This document shows, piece after piece, positions 46,149 to 59,629 of a stretch of DNA of 64,000 bases. Source of the DNA: Climacium dendroides (lineage: Eukaryota > Streptophyta > Bryopsida > Hypnales > Climaciaceae). The notes under the pieces were generated by a model. The model saw only the letters and a list, made by a program, of their open reading frames with translations. It was not told where the DNA came from and made no database searches. The stretch is from the NCBI GenBank assembly GCA_950106755.1, contig OX467092.1, positions 1,612,001 to 1,676,000 of the forward strand. The letters are read 5' to 3'. How positions within the stretch are numbered: the stretch's first letter is position 1; every line of letters begins with the position of its first letter. A program made the translations under genes and the position numbers.

Positions 46149-49100
46149 CTAATCAGTGGAGATGACTGCGAGCGCCACCTGGAGATCCGAGGAGGTCCCA
46201 GACAGATACATCCTGTGAGTGTAGGAATTCTGCGTGCTTACCCGTTGTCTTCGACTTCCATCTCGGTAATAATCCATCAAGTCATAGCGGGAACTGAATA
46301 TGATTTCTCGCCTGAGAGGCTCGTGCCCGTTTAAAAAGTTCCCCATTCGCAGACTTCTCCTCCACGATTGCGTTGGTCCAAATCCAGGGAACAGCGTTAT
46401 TATCACCTCCCTTTCGGTGGCTCCGCCGTCCTGTATCCAATCCGAAAATAAGAGAGGTCATGAAATGGCATTATACAGCAAGGCCTCTTTAATATCGTGT
46501 CCCATGATCTCTAACTACCCCCTAGGGAATGGACGTACCCAGTTCAAAACTCGCTATCAGAGTAATGTTGCAAGAAAGTACATACGAATGTGATGAAAAG
46601 CGAGTTTGACAAATGTGGAAAAGATTCTAGACTATCGTCCTAAAGCCTGTGACCCCCAATTACTTCTTTAATGTCACTTCTACATCTAACAATGTTTTGT
46701 CACGATGATACAGAAGTCTATATTATCACGTGCAGTGACCTAGGCAGTGACATTAAAGAGGTCTGGATGTAACATGCAACGCATAAGGAAAATGTCTTGT
46801 ACTGATAGCAGAAAGGGTAAACCGACACGCATACTAATAAAGATATCTGAAACTTGCCCCTCACTTTGAATAAAACATTCAAAGTTAAAATTTACTGGTT
46901 TCTACAACAAGCAGCATCTCTTGTATGTATTTTGATGTAGCTAGCTCCGAAACCAACAAATTCAAAATGTCAAGTGTACCGAATCACGTTGAGATGGAAT
47001 TATAGTAAAAAGAGAATGTTTACCTTCCACCGCCTAGGAGTGATGCCTTGAACCAGCGAACGCGGAGCTGCGTTGGGTTTCCTCCCAATGTAGTTGTCCA
47101 GAAAATCTGCAAGTAACCTCGGTGCACCTTTCAACTTCTGTCCCAACGATACGGCAAGAAGGATGTTTTCTTCGACTTTCTCGAACATAGAGCAAAGGTG
47201 CAGAAGATCTATATGTATATTAGGATTGTGCCCTTCTCCCTCGTGCTCTGCCCCAAACCACAAATTGTAACAATCAAAGGAATGCACCCATTCTATGAGA
47301 TTCTACAAAGATATTGTGAATCTCTATGAATATCCTCAGTCCACGTCGTATTAAAAATTACACATATATCATTTACAAACTACAACACTCCTATTGGTCT
47401 ATAAGAAAAAAATAAAATCTACGATTATAATTTTATAAACTAAGGAAAAACTAAATCAAATCCAACATGTTGCTTTGTAGTAAGTCGTGAGAAGCATGAC
47501 TAATAACTGGCATAATACAGACAAAGCTTACAAATCACTGAGAGTGTTTAGTTTAGAGGCAAAGTATTTACTTGGCATGTACAGAGATGGGAGAAGAGAA
47601 GCCGTGCTTGCGTACAATTCTTCGAGTTGCTGCGCTAACATTGGCGACACCATGTAGTCGGACACCGATGTCTTCAAACCATCAGCTACCAGCAAATATG
47701 ATGCAGCCAACATCTGAGCAACCAATTCTTGTGGTCTTATAGTGTCCAAGTAGTGAATTACCTGACATACGCACGCATGCATTAATTGCCTTGAAAACAG
47801 TTGTCAGCAACCCTGTATGTTTTTGTAATAATAATTAAATCGCATTCATCAAACACAAGAATGTTCACCAAAACCAAAAATTCCTACACAAGAAGTGAAA
47901 TCTATACTCCAGACTGAAGAAATGGATGACTCTTTGGTCATAGAGAAATTGAGGCGCACAGATGTTGCATAACAGACCAAAGATTTTACCGAATTTCCAA
48001 AGTGAAGATAACTACGGTTTCAATGAAAGGATTCCCATCAAAGCAAAGTATACTAACCTTTTCTGCTTCACGTATATAATCAAAAGGAGGCTTTTGTGAT
48101 TCGCTTGACTCTGCACCTTTGTTGTCCCACAATCGTCTCCACCACTTGCCAGGTTCGGAAGAAAGGTCAGCTATCTCCCGCCTTCCAGAAGTCCCTGTCA
48201 TGCTCTCCAATCCAACATTACTTGTACTAGCGGACTGGTTTAACCGGTGCTCGGGAGATTGTGATTGCACAAAGTCTTCAAGACTGGCACCTGGATTTGC
48301 GGCCTTAAATGCAGCCATATCTGTTGACACACGGAAAAGCTTAAGTAAAGCTGTTATGACCCATTTAATAAACCGAAAATCACGAAAGTAAGAGAATTAC
48401 CAACCTGATGAAACAAGTTCACGTCGAGTTTGGTTGTTGACATCTATCTGCATTTAAAAAATCGTATGATAAGAAACGAGATAAGGAACTCAGTTAATAG
48501 TGGACATTTATGAACAAGAACACCTGCACTTTTCAATTACAAAGAGAGATGATTCTTAAAAAATGTACGTTTGCTGATGGCACTCCAGGGTCAATACAAT
48601 GAGATAAGATTGTTGTGGGTCCTGGACATTACGATATAAATGCGCTTTTTGAAAGGTTCACATGAGCAAAAAGTCAAATACATAAACTGAGTGGGAAATG
48701 TAATCACAATTGAGCGTGGAAATGACCTTATCATTAGAATCATTTAACTTGCGAGATGTGCTTGAGCGGTTCTTCGATTTGGTACTATTGCCAGAGCTTT
48801 TGCGTTGAACCTCCTGGGGAGAAAATACTGAATCCATTTCAAGTTGCTCATCGGTTGTGTCTTGCCAATTCTCTTCTGAACTGCAAGCACTCCACCCAAA
48901 AATTAGAAACAAATCAGTGTAACTACAGTAGCAACCACAATCCATGCAAGCCTAAAAGGCCCTAAAAGGCCAAAGGAATTGTTTGCCAGTGTTTCCAATG
49001 AGACAATACTTCAGTTGGAAGTAATTTAAAGCTAATGTAGTATAAAATTCTTGAAAGCTCGACTGATGTATCGTCACTCATAATGACTAGTGGCACTCAC

Positions 49101-52100
49101 CTAACATCATCTGGGGAATGATCCTCCTGACTTCCATTAGAATCTGAATCCTTGTTCAGATGCTTTGCCTCTTCAACAATCTCCACGACGCTTTCCGGAT
49201 CTGCATTTCCTTTTTGCGATAGGCTAATTTTCTCCGTCTTAGATTCGTCCTCTACAATGGTTTTACCAGTTTTTTGCTGAATGCACAATTGGAGCTGCCA
49301 AACACAGGTGGAACTCTTTCATTAAATGGACATGAAGTTCCATCCTTTGAAGCAAGTGGACACCAAACAGTATTGAATCGCTTCAAGACTCTGAAGGCAG
49401 TCAGAAATGAGCCTCATTTGAAGCGTACAAGGTTTGAAACCAGATGCTGAAAATGAAGATGGAGACTGGAAGCAACTTTCATACCAATTGCAGTTTCTGA
49501 TGAATCAGGCAAGAATCCGGATCAGGTGGGGTATCCAGAGCCATGCGTGGTAGCCTATCTCCGTCATTCCAAAACAGCCGTACCTCTCGAACAAATTCAA
49601 TCCACAGAATTGCGATTCCTGCACTCTTGCAATTCGATAACGATAATGAATTCCGAAACACAGTACTAACTACATCTCTCTTCTAAGGAGTTCAGCTGAA
49701 AGAAATCATCGTTTACTACGCGACAAGAAGCTGACTGCAAGAGTCTCTAGAAATGCATGATTTTCACATGTCTCCATATAATCCTCAATACAATCAACAA
49801 TTATTGAGAATTTCAAAAACCCTATTTGACATTCTTAGAATATCCTATTACTATAACAAACATAGCATAATTCTCACATAAAGAATTTCACTCTTTGAGA
49901 TGGTAGGGCCGGACATGCAACTATTGCTTTCAAGACACGTCTTATTCTTTTCAAGCACCAAAATTTTCTACATTTTCGAATGATTGCCAAGTCTCTTCCC
50001 TTTGGGGTTGCAATAATAAACAGGGCAGCTTGAGGAAAACTCTATTATGATTTGGTCAGGATGTACCTCGAATATTGCACCCACAAAATTGGAGTGCATG
50101 AAGGCAAAATCTGGAGAAGAGTGAGTCAGACGGTGACCCCTTCACCCCATGTGCATAATCTTGAGTCATCTCTCCACAACCAGTAATTCTTTGGTCTGGA
50201 AGACTTCAACAAAGAAATTAACCACAAGCGATGCATGTGCAAAGTGATGTTTAAATACCAGCGGAAAAAAATTTTAATTTTAATTTTAATTTTTTAAATT
50301 TTAATCTTCCACAGAAAAATGATGAAGTACGATGGCTCAGGTTCAAATAAAGTTGGACTCCCCCAAGAAACCACGTACACGAATTAAGATGCTATAGCTT
50401 CCGACTCTGATTTGATAAGATAAGAGTTGCTGATCAATAGAGCAGACGCAGGTTGGAAAATTATCGGAGCATTATAAATATTACAAGACTACAAATAAAC
50501 AAACATGCACATCAATACAAAAAGTGAAGAGGAAAGTTACCCTCTTGAAAAATGTCTTTGAGGACCCGATCCACTTCAACAGGGTCAGGAAGGTCTAATG
50601 ATTGAGTTATGTGTTGAATATAAGCCTTGTCCGCTGCAATAAGTACAAACACGCATCATGAAAGGAGACCATGTAACCCACAATCGACACCACTTTTAGG
50701 AGTTTAACCCGCAAGGTGCTCAAATGGCCAAAAAATGGCCAAAAAATGGCCACTTCCACACGTTAGAAGTGGAAATAAATCACTTAGGGAGCTTCAAGGA
50801 AAGTAACAAATAAATCATATCCTACATTCTAGAATGGAAGAAATATGCTTTAAGGTTAATATAGTAACTATTGAACAGTAGAAATATGTCTATATAATTT
50901 TTGCTTGGGCACTTGGAGGTCAGGGAATTGATGTAAGTTGCAAAAAACAAATATGGAACATTAATTAGCCTGAATTCAGATCCAGGGAAAAATCTTTTAC
51001 CAGCAGCGAAGTCCTCTACAAACTTCGCTTCATTAGCCACATGAAAGGCCAGCACCAGAGATGGAAGGCGGCCCGCAAAGCCAACTGACTCCTCTTTCTC
51101 ACGAACTTTTCTGCACAATCACAATTACCTTCAATGTAGGTTTCTGATATCAGATTCAAGGAATTCGTAATGCAGAATATATATATGGTACAATTGCATG
51201 TATCAAACACGATTAGGTTAAAAAACTATCTCCAAGAAAATTATCAGAGAAACTAAGAAGCTGAAGTGCGAAAATGCGCACTCTTTCGGAGTGTCTACTA
51301 GTGATAATAGCCATTTATCAGCGTCCAATGTTGATGCATTCTCATGCTCAGCCATCTCTAAAGAACTTGTAACTGTCCGTCGCCTCCATGTTGTGACAAG
51401 CTCAAATCCTGAAAAACAGTCTTGAATCAACTGGAGAGCACCAAACATCATACTTACAACTAGGCAAATCCCCTTTACCAATGCTATTCACCCCAAAATG
51501 GTCCAGAACGAACTACACTGAACACAACATAATGAGGGTGTCCCAATCGCAGTAGGTGAAAATCCAATGTGGTCCACAACAAGTATATCCAAGGAGGTCA
51601 TAAGCGCTTCCAAGGGGGTCAGCAGTGCCACACTAAATTTGAGAAAGATATATTATTATGGACAATTGTGATTACCGTGGTCCTTAGTATATGATGTATC
51701 TGGTGTACCTTTTACAGGATCATCCAACGAATGCCAATCTGCCCAAGGACAGCCAGCGTCCCAACTTTTCACTGGTACTTGTCGGCCTTCTGCATCCACA
51801 TCGATATCGTTTGGAGATTTTGGAGCAGGTGTACGATACGTCAACCGCATCGTGAATTCCACATTTACGTTAGGAGACGTCAGGTCTCCTACTGTTTTAA
51901 AAGCCTGAAAACACGAAGTGAAGGAAACCAGGATGCTAAATCAGCCGTTTCCTAGGTGCTGAATCCATTTGTATAGAAAACTTGACATTTGAGGCTGTCA
52001 TTTAGTCCCAGAAGTAGATACACTGCAAAATAACCCCTAAGTGCCCCAAATGGCCAAACGTGGTCGCTTTCATATCTATAGGAGTTGACAATTATCCTTT

Positions 52101-55100
52101 AAGAAGCTTCAAGGAGGATTAAAAAGTGTACCAAAAGAAAAGAAGGAATCATACATTAAATATTTTTTAACAATAGAACATGTTCAAAAGTTACTATAAC
52201 CAAATATTAGCTTCCAATTGCACTATTCGTAGCTTGGTCACTAAGGGGTTAACGCAGATGATTTGCAAGCAATGAACTGATTTCCCACAGCGCTGTGACA
52301 ATCACAAAACAAAGCTCAATCAAGCAGGTCTCAAATCAGAAAGTAATGTTTCAAGGGCGACAAGAAATAGAATGGACAATTACCAGCTTGGATACAAAAA
52401 GATCATAGAGGCCCTCCAGATGCATGAATCTCACTGGAACCCAAGATGTGATGCGGTCTGCTTCAAAGCGGGCAGAGTAGGATTTGGTGCCTAGAATCCC
52501 TTGAAAGGCTTTACGTTTAGATTCATGAACAGGAACAAAAGCTGGCAACTGGCTGCAAGATAAACACAATGCCGTGACGGAGCTCAGTAGAGTTCGACCA
52601 GCTACCCAGGTTGCTGCAAAAGTAATATTCACTAATGAAGCAGAAAGACTCATCGAAAGAAATACTGTCCTTGAAAATAAGTTTTACGAAACACATGTGG
52701 AAACCTATTCTTGAAGTCTCCAAAACGGAAAACGGAACGCAAACAGTACAGCGCACGTGGGTTAGCTCTAAAGACAAGGGAAATAAACAATACGAATTCA
52801 GTCAGATAAGGCCTAACCTGCCACAATTGGCAAGAGCCACAGCGACGGTACTGAGAAGTAGCGAAGCATCCGACGGGTCTACTCCACCGGCTATGTCCAA
52901 CGGTGAGATTACCTGTTTCATACAGTTTGAAGTCTCACTCGGAGCTCTGAATTTTTCATCTTCACAAGATTGAGTCCTTAGATTTGGAATTCACAAGTGT
53001 TTAAACTTAGTCAGAGACCTGATTAAATAATCAAATAACTCGTAAATGCTCAATTGACCAAAAGTGGTCGCTTCGCAGTTGAAAAAATTCATTTAGGAAG
53101 ATTCACGGAAGGTAACAAATTATACCAATAGAGCAATAGAAATCTGTTTTGATAGTTACTATAATCGACTATTAGCTTCCAAAGCGCACTTTCTATTTTT
53201 AGCTTGTACAGGTGGAGTAAACACGAGTACAGTGTGTTGTTTAAAGATCGACTTATAATTCCTACCAGAAATCAAAACCACCACTACCCAGATCCTGAGT
53301 GTCAAATAAACTTACAAGAAAATCTGTAACATTGAACCAGGTTTGTAATGAGTGCACGCCGTCTTTCCACTCCTCCCTGTCATCTACACACACCATTCCC
53401 TTGTCGGTTCATTCTTTATGGTAGTGATTAACCTCAATACCAGATCAGATCTTCGAGCTGAATGGGACAACGAAAACAAATGTCTACAGCAACATCCTCA
53501 AGGTAGCCATTAGCACTAAGACTCTGAAACCGAAACCTTAGAAAAAATACTAGCCATTCTAAGAATTGATAGAAAGTTTGTGGACGAACTGAATACATCT
53601 TCATCAAATACGATTCTGAGAAACGTATCAGAATGTGTAGATGGACTCAGGACGACTTTACCTTCACTAGTAGCCTGGAAGTAGAAGTCCAGGCGAAAAT
53701 TTTGCGATTCTGATGATAGCTCTTTTGTCACTGTATACAAGTTATCCGCAGCCTCAACCTTCTCTGCACCAGCTGCCTGCGTACCACTGCTAAATGAATT
53801 GCAACAAACATCATGAAGGAAAAAATCAAAACTTAAAACTGCTTGCCAACAGAATCGACCCCCAGTACAGCCGTCTAGAATAAGCCAGCACCTGAGGAGC
53901 CCATCTTCTAGCGAGCAGTATGCCTATCTATACAGGTTTCTTCTCATTCTAAGGTAGGGACACCCATAATCGCCACTGACCCAAACTGCCATCCTAAATC
54001 TTAGACGATGGGTACGTATAGAATACAAAGATGTAGATCACCTAAACATCTTTTCCAGTGTTGGCTTCGGGACAAATACCAATAAGTCTTTGAAACTTCA
54101 TAACATTTACATATAATATCCAGATAACACATTCCTTGGTGCATTCGAACCTCTTCATTCGCTAACAAAAACATACATATAAATTTGAACATTCTAATTA
54201 TAGTAACTGAGCTCAGCACCAATGTGACAATTTCAGGTTTCCCATCATTTCCAAAAATATCAAAAAGTGTACTCCTGAATTGACAAATCCTAGCAATGGC
54301 AACAGCTAGATGCAGCACCAGATATGAGGATTGGAACTGACCAGCAAATCGTCCCGCGGAGTAGACATCCAGTCACGACACACAGTCTCCACACTTGCTA
54401 TAAATCTGCAAACACGAAAAAACAAAGTGAAATCTAAATACGAAAAAAATTGCCTTGCCACTTAGAGACCTCCTCGTTCAGCCCCCAAATGCCTCGCAGA
54501 CATATATGTCCTGTTGGGCATTGGTTTCATCCATTTGGAAAGTTATGGGAGAATACATGTCGTATCTTTGAAAACAGAATCAGCTGGCTTTGTATTTGTA
54601 CAAATAGGAACTCGACTATATGTACTCTTAAATATTGAGAAGTCAAAATGCTCAGATTATATGTGTCTACATATTCTCATTGTTAGAGATTAATTACTTA
54701 GAGAGAGATTCAGACTTAGAAAACCTTAAAATAAGAACTTTGTGGACTAAATTACCATGATGATGACCTCAAAATTTAGATTATCATAAAATTCGATCAC
54801 AGATAATTAAAATTGAATATTTGGTGAATTTCTAAATTAGTTTTGCCAAAGGTCTAAGAGTTTTTCTTTCCAAGGTCACTAATATAGATAATTTCAAATC
54901 ATCTCTTCTATATGGGCATCAATATCCCAAAAGCTGTAGAAGTTATGTATTATAGGACATCTAAGTTTTGCCTTAAACCTTTTGGCATTTTAGATTACGA
55001 GCACGAAATCACACGAAATCACAAGGTCATTTACATACCTCTCCCACGATGACGCGATTGTGAAATCGTCAAACCCCTCCAACTGCAAATATGCAGCATC

Positions 55101-56188
55101 AACTTTCTATTAATCCACGATTAATCCTTTAGCTAACGTGCAGAGTATTTACATTCATTTCCCCAATTGCATTTACTTGACTCCCCAATTTTGGATAATC
55201 CAAAAGAAAAAATTGTACCAACACAATTGGTTTGAAGTGCTAATACACCAGCATCAACAAAGTACAGCACTTAGCTAACTCGAACCTAATTTTGTTGACG
55301 TTTGCAAGATAACAAATGTGAGTTTAGGCTTTCAACTTAACTCGAAGGTCAACAATTTCTCTTCCAGGTCAAACAAACCCCACATACTATCGGCCAATTC
55401 GAAAAACTGAAATCCTAATCCTCTCAGCTTGTAATTTCAACATTCGTTTAAATAACAAGCTGCTAGGAGCAATGGAGCGATCCTCTAATTTTCTTCAAAG
55501 CGGTGACTTCATATTTCTCTTCCAAGGGAAAACAAACAGCACATCCTTTCGGCCAACTCATAAACTCAAACTCTGATTGTATCAGCTTGCGATTTCAACA
55601 CTCGTTTAAAAATATAAAAATTGCAGCACCCATTTGTAAAATCTCATCCAAGCTGTAACTTCCCGACAACTGAAAACGAAACTGTGCAACAAAACCGCAC
55701 GTATAGTCGGCCAATTCAAAACCTCAAACCCTAATTGCCTCAGCCTGCGATTCAACACTCCTTCAGAAGGAAAAAAATGGCGAGCACCAATAGTTAATTT
55801 CTTCCCAGCTGCCACTTCCGACAACTGAAATTACACCCGTGCCAAGAACACGCACAAATAATCAGTCAATTCAAAACCTCAAACCCTAATTCTCTCAATT
55901 TGCGATTCCGCCACTCATTAAGAATAAAAACTTGGCGAACACCAGTACGGAAACTCTCTTCCAAGCTGCCCCTCCCGACAACTGAAATCAAAAGTGTGAC
56001 TCCACTAAAAATAATCTTCACATAAAACAAAAACTTGAACTAAATCAGAAAAGAACAACAGCCCATGAATGAATTATTGCTGGGATGGAGAAGAGCACAG
56101 ACGTCGGGCTCCATGGCCTGCGAGTCGGAGTTGGAAGGTTGTAAACGTTTCCCGGATCCTCGAGCTTGATCCATGGCTCCTCCCGCAT
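46149..56188 (-). CDS. RAB3GAP1: Rab3 GTPase-activating protein catalytic subunit, ~20 exons
   Basis: Exons, minus strand: 55082-55039, 54405-54342, ~53789-53662, 53383-53316, 52912-52818, 52552-52384, 51904-51676, 51408-51282, 51110-51001, 50633-50541, 50195-50067, 49618-49485, 49294-49101, 48880-48727, 48447-48405, 48320-48058, 47761-47572, 47302-47024, 46430-46149. Almost all junctions keep phase; those at 54342/53789 and 47572/47302 do not, so a small exon is missed at each. Family landmarks: FDDFTIASSWERFIASVE near the N-terminus, DFLVISPLD, RFEADRITSWVPVRFMHLEG, WDAGCPWADWHSLDDPVKG, SPSDSLFSRFCLHALQF, LWIEFVREVR, DPDSCLIHQKLQL, DMAAFKAANPGASLEDFV, REAEKVIHYLD, and a plant-type end LNGHEPLRREIIFSSRYD ... 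RMYLSGTSSDLQVA. The protein acts with RAB3GAP2 on Rab GTPases (Rab3; Rab18 exchange in animals) in membrane traffic and autophagy. The first exon is unresolved; candidate ATGs are at 56188 and 56174. Confidence 0.93.
50705..50930. mobile_element. Copy 2 of the ~220-bp TIR element, in a RAB3GAP1 intron
   Basis: It begins 'aacccgcaaggtgctcaaatggcca', contains 'cacttagggagcttcaagg' and ends 'tgcttgggcacttggaggt'. It has a small internal expansion in which 'aaaaaatggcc' is repeated. Confidence 0.7.
52031..52252. mobile_element. ~222-bp TIR element, best-preserved copy (copy 3)
   Basis: The ends TAACCCCTAAGTGCCC and its near-complement GGTCACTAAGGGGTTA define terminal inverted repeats of about 16 bp. 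TAA/TTA at the borders could be a 3-bp target duplication of PIF/Harbinger type, but this is uncertain. The interior holds 'aagaagcttcaagg' and 'attagcttccaa'. It lies in an intron of RAB3GAP1. Confidence 0.75.
53035..53222. mobile_element. Copy 4 of the ~220-bp TIR element
   Basis: It shares 'taaatgctcaattgacca', 'catttaggaagattcacgg', 'atagttactata' and 'attagcttccaaagcgca' with the other copies. The right end is degraded (cttgtacaggtggag). It is the third copy inside introns of RAB3GAP1. Confidence 0.65.
55240..56010. repeat. ~157-bp tandem repeat, four full units, in the first RAB3GAP1 intron
   Basis: Units start at the motif cggccaattcaaaac at 55391, 55550, 55708 and 55863 (spacings 159, 158, 155). 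Each continues 'aaaccctaattctctcagcttgcgatttcaacactc', an A-rich part, 'gagcaccaat', 'cttccaagctgccacttccgacaactgaaa'. A partial fifth unit precedes them. The array separates the candidate first exon from the FDDFTIASSWER exon. Confidence 0.8.
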
Positions 56189-56419
56189 GAATTCGATGAA
56201 GCTCGTGGAAGGTTTGAGTGATGCGATTTCTAGTAAGAGAAGAACTTTGCAGGAATTCGAGACTGGCACACAGGTACAGTCCTTGCTCCGACGAATATTT
56301 GAGCTTCGGGTCCGTTTGTGAAGCTTTGGACTTTGATAAACTTAGAGCTTTGGAGCTTTGGGAACTGCATGGGTCTGATGCCACGTGGCGTGGACTTGCC
56401 ACCTCATCACAATAAAGTT

Positions 56420-57880
56420 AAGACAACAAGCAAGGACTCTTATTTGTATTCTCGGCAGGATATTCTACATTTGCTGAACATTCAAATTTTGAATAATGGA
56501 TGAATGCAAACACATCCCAAGCCCACAAAAATGCATTGTTTCATCCATTGTTTTATTTTAAGATTCGTTGTGTTAATTCTTTAAGATTTGTACGGTTTAG
56601 ATTCTAAAGACTTTGCTTTGTAAATCTTCTATAATTCAAAGGATATTAGTGGTCTTGAACTTCTGTAAGCATCCTAAGCTTCCAACCAATAAGCTTACGC
56701 TTAAGTTAAGGTGGTAAATTGAAGGGTCTAAAGTTACTAGTATGGAATACATGATAACTAGAGCATGCCCAACTCTTGCATTGTTGCTGCTCAAACCCTC
56801 ACCCTTGCTTCTACCTCATTCATTTGTCCTCACCCTTTCTAAAAGGTAGGAAGCTTGTAATAGTAAGAAATTTATTAGATTTGTTTTCACTCACCTTTAT
56901 GCTCAAGAAGTATAAGATGGATACACCCAAAACTGCCACAAATTGGGCCATGTGTAATTTGAAGGCTAAACATTTAATAATGAAAACAAGAGATTAAAAA
57001 GATTTTTAAAAAAGGAAAGCATGCACAATTAGTTTTTTGATTTTGGCAAATATAAGACCATAGTAGGGGTACAAAGTTTTGAAAGTAAAATGCTTGAAAC
57101 AGTTTATAAGTAGCCTTCAAAGTGAATGGTCACATTCAAAAGTTCCTTCGTGCAAAGCATCAAAAGTAAAATAAATGCAATTGAAACTATATAATTTATA
57201 TTCTAAAAAATATGTAAGCTCTTCAACCAACAAGCAAGTAAAAACTTGTCAAAATTTAAATCCTTAGGTTATGTTAACTTTAAAACTTGGACATGTGATG
57301 TAATGACATTGATGTGATCAAAAGCTACCACATCTCATTCATATACAACATGTATTTGAACCATTTGGGGGCTTATTTTAGGGTGCGGTTTAAAGCACTA
57401 CAGAATTGGGGGTATCCATCATATACAATTCTTGTACTCACTTTTATTCAAAAGGTTGGAAGCTTATAATAGTAAAAAATCCATTTGACTTGCTTCCGCT
57501 CACCCTTGTACTTAAGATGTGTAAAGTAGAAGCACCCATTTAAGTCCATGTATCCATTGATTCAATGTACAGTTCTCATAAAGTGTCTTCCAAAGTATCT
57601 TGAAACCATCCCCATGCTTAACTGTGGTTGGTGGATACTAATTTTTTAAAATTTCCATGTCAAAATCAAGGTAGTTTTACCTAGAGAGTTGATTTAGGTG
57701 TCTTAGAGAACTCTCCTTTGAAATTTTCATAGATGTAGAGGGACTCATGCGATTTGCATTAGTGAGGACACTGACAAATTGTGGGCCTTGTGCATGCCTC
57801 ACTACCTTGTCTTGTAGTACTTTGTATGCATGTTTCATAGCAGGACATTAATGTTCAATGTTATTGTGCCTACGTTGAGT
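56420..57880. other. AT-rich intergenic DNA, no gene seen
   Basis: A short internal duplication is visible: 'ctcac(c)ctt...aaaaggt(a/t)ggaagctt(g/a)taatagta' occurs near 56830 and 57440. No coding sequence. Confidence 0.4.
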
Positions 57881-57884
57881 GGAA

Positions 57885-58313
57885 ATGGATGCAAGGCAAG
57901 GAACGCTTGCTACAGGGAGATTCAATGAGTATGACCACAAATTTTCTTCGCTTGGGGAACATAAAGGACTTGTGGAGTGTAGGAGTACAAGAATTTCTAA
58001 ATCTCCACAAGAAAATTTGAATGCAGGTTTTGGATTAGGGTTTGGTGTAGAAGGTGATGAGGGAGGGTACGGTAAAAGACTATGGGACCGATCAGTATCA
58101 CAAGGACAAGCAACGTGGAACAAAGGTCGGATAGGCCTTGGCCATGCTTTAAGTCGCTACGATCACAATAATTTTGGAGAAGCTCTAGCTGGTGAAGAAA
58201 CTCTAGTTCTTCCAGGTAATTCAGCGAGAGGCCATGGAACTTTTCTTGGAGGTGCGACAGTTGCTAGGAAACGTGGGGATTGCGCTAGAACTATAAGCAG
58301 AGGAGCGCTATAG
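57885..58313 (+). CDS. Orphan glycine-rich ORF (142 aa)
   Basis: From ATG 57885 the frame encodes a hydrophilic protein with a Gly-rich middle (GFGLGFGVEGDEGGYG) and a basic end. Codon composition is richer in GC than the flanks, so it may be a real or recently lost coding exon. There is no signal peptide or membrane segment. No family was recognised. It lies 1.3 kb upstream of the Myb/SANT-like remnant on the same strand and could be part of a transposon. Confidence 0.3.
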   Translation: MDARQGTLATGRFNEYDHKFSSLGEHKGLVECRSTRISKSPQENLNAGFGLGFGVEGDEGGYGKRLWDRSVSQGQATWNKGRIGLGHALSRYDHNNFGEALAGEETLVLPGNSARGHGTFLGGATVARKRGDCARTISRGAL

Positions 58314-59610
58314 CAAGAATACTCCAAGGTGACCAGATCGGCAAGCGATTTTGGGACTTTAGTTACACTTACAACTCCGATTTCTTCCGGATGAAGACAA
58401 AAACGAGGCCGAGGACATTCAACTCCAGCGCTAGCTTCCGATCAAGTAATGCAACGATGTTTCCAATTGTAGGTTGAATTTTTTTAGGGTTTTGGTTTAG
58501 GGATCCAGGCTTTGCCAATCGTACAGGATTGCATTTGGTAGACTAAAATTGCATGGTTGTAGTAAAAGATACATTGTTTTTTAGTCCATTGCTTTGAATT
58601 TTCCTAATGCTGTGAGTGTTTAGGATTTGATGAGTCATATGAGTTTTTTTCAATGCTATGATTGTTTTCCCAATAGATGAATCATGTTTTTTCAATGGAT
58701 GTTGTGAATGTTTTCTTGATGGATGAGCTATGGAATCAAAAACTTGGTCTCATAATTATGCTTCATGCCTGCGGTTGGCCAAACTAGGAAGACATCTTAG
58801 TTATTTAAAGACTTTCTAATAGAGTATTATAGTTTTATAGAGTTCAAAATTAGTGTCATTTTTTACGGGAGAATATTTGGGTTGTGTACCTACGAGTTCT
58901 TCTGTTTCTTACTCCATGGCTGGTATTCATATCACGAAGCCAAAATAAGACTTTCAATTGATTTTGGTGACTTTGGTGCTATGTTTTCTGAATGTCAAAA
59001 GTGGTTGAGACATTTCGACCCTCGTTAATGGATTATATGCAATCATTTAAGGACGTAGAATTTTACTTCAACTTTATTCGTTTTTTTGGCTCCAACCAAA
59101 GTTAGAGGTTTCAAATTGGAGCAGTTAAGTCATAGTTACTAGTAATCTCATTCATAAGTCATACAGATCAAAATTGTTGTTTGAGATTGAAAGTCAAATA
59201 TTAATTTTTAACTTAACTCATGCTTTCACATACTTGAATGGATTAGAAATCCTCAATAATCAGAAGATAAATTTGATCATTTTGAGGATCACTTGGTAAC
59301 TTTATTTGGCATCAATAATGCGTAATCTAGTTCATTAATGTGTACTTGGATGGCTAGAAGATCTAATATGAAGTATCTAAAGCTTCATTAAGGTAAACAT
59401 GATCACCATTCATTCCGAGTCTCATTGTAAATTAGGAGTAGACTTTTCATTTCATTCATACTACTATTTTTAATGAAGTACTTATTTGATGCATGTTTGA
59501 ATGTGAGATCATATATGTGATGAGGTTTGTTATCATCAGGTCTGCTTTTGATTCACTTATTGATTACTTGTGTATTTGCTTCTGGTATTCCCTAAGAAAA
59601 CAGATTGCCA
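58314..59610. other. Intergenic DNA, no gene seen
   Basis: A short GC-richer tail (to about 58470) follows the orphan ORF, then AT-rich sequence without coding signals. Confidence 0.35.
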
Positions 59611-59629
59611 AACTATGCTATAAAAGGGG

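Noticed and set aside
50067..50110. Exon start at the ctccag near 50110 in the RAB3GAP1 gene
   Set aside because: The frame with family similarity (SPSDSLFSRFCLHAL) continues upstream to an in-phase acceptor at 50196, so the inner AG is coding.
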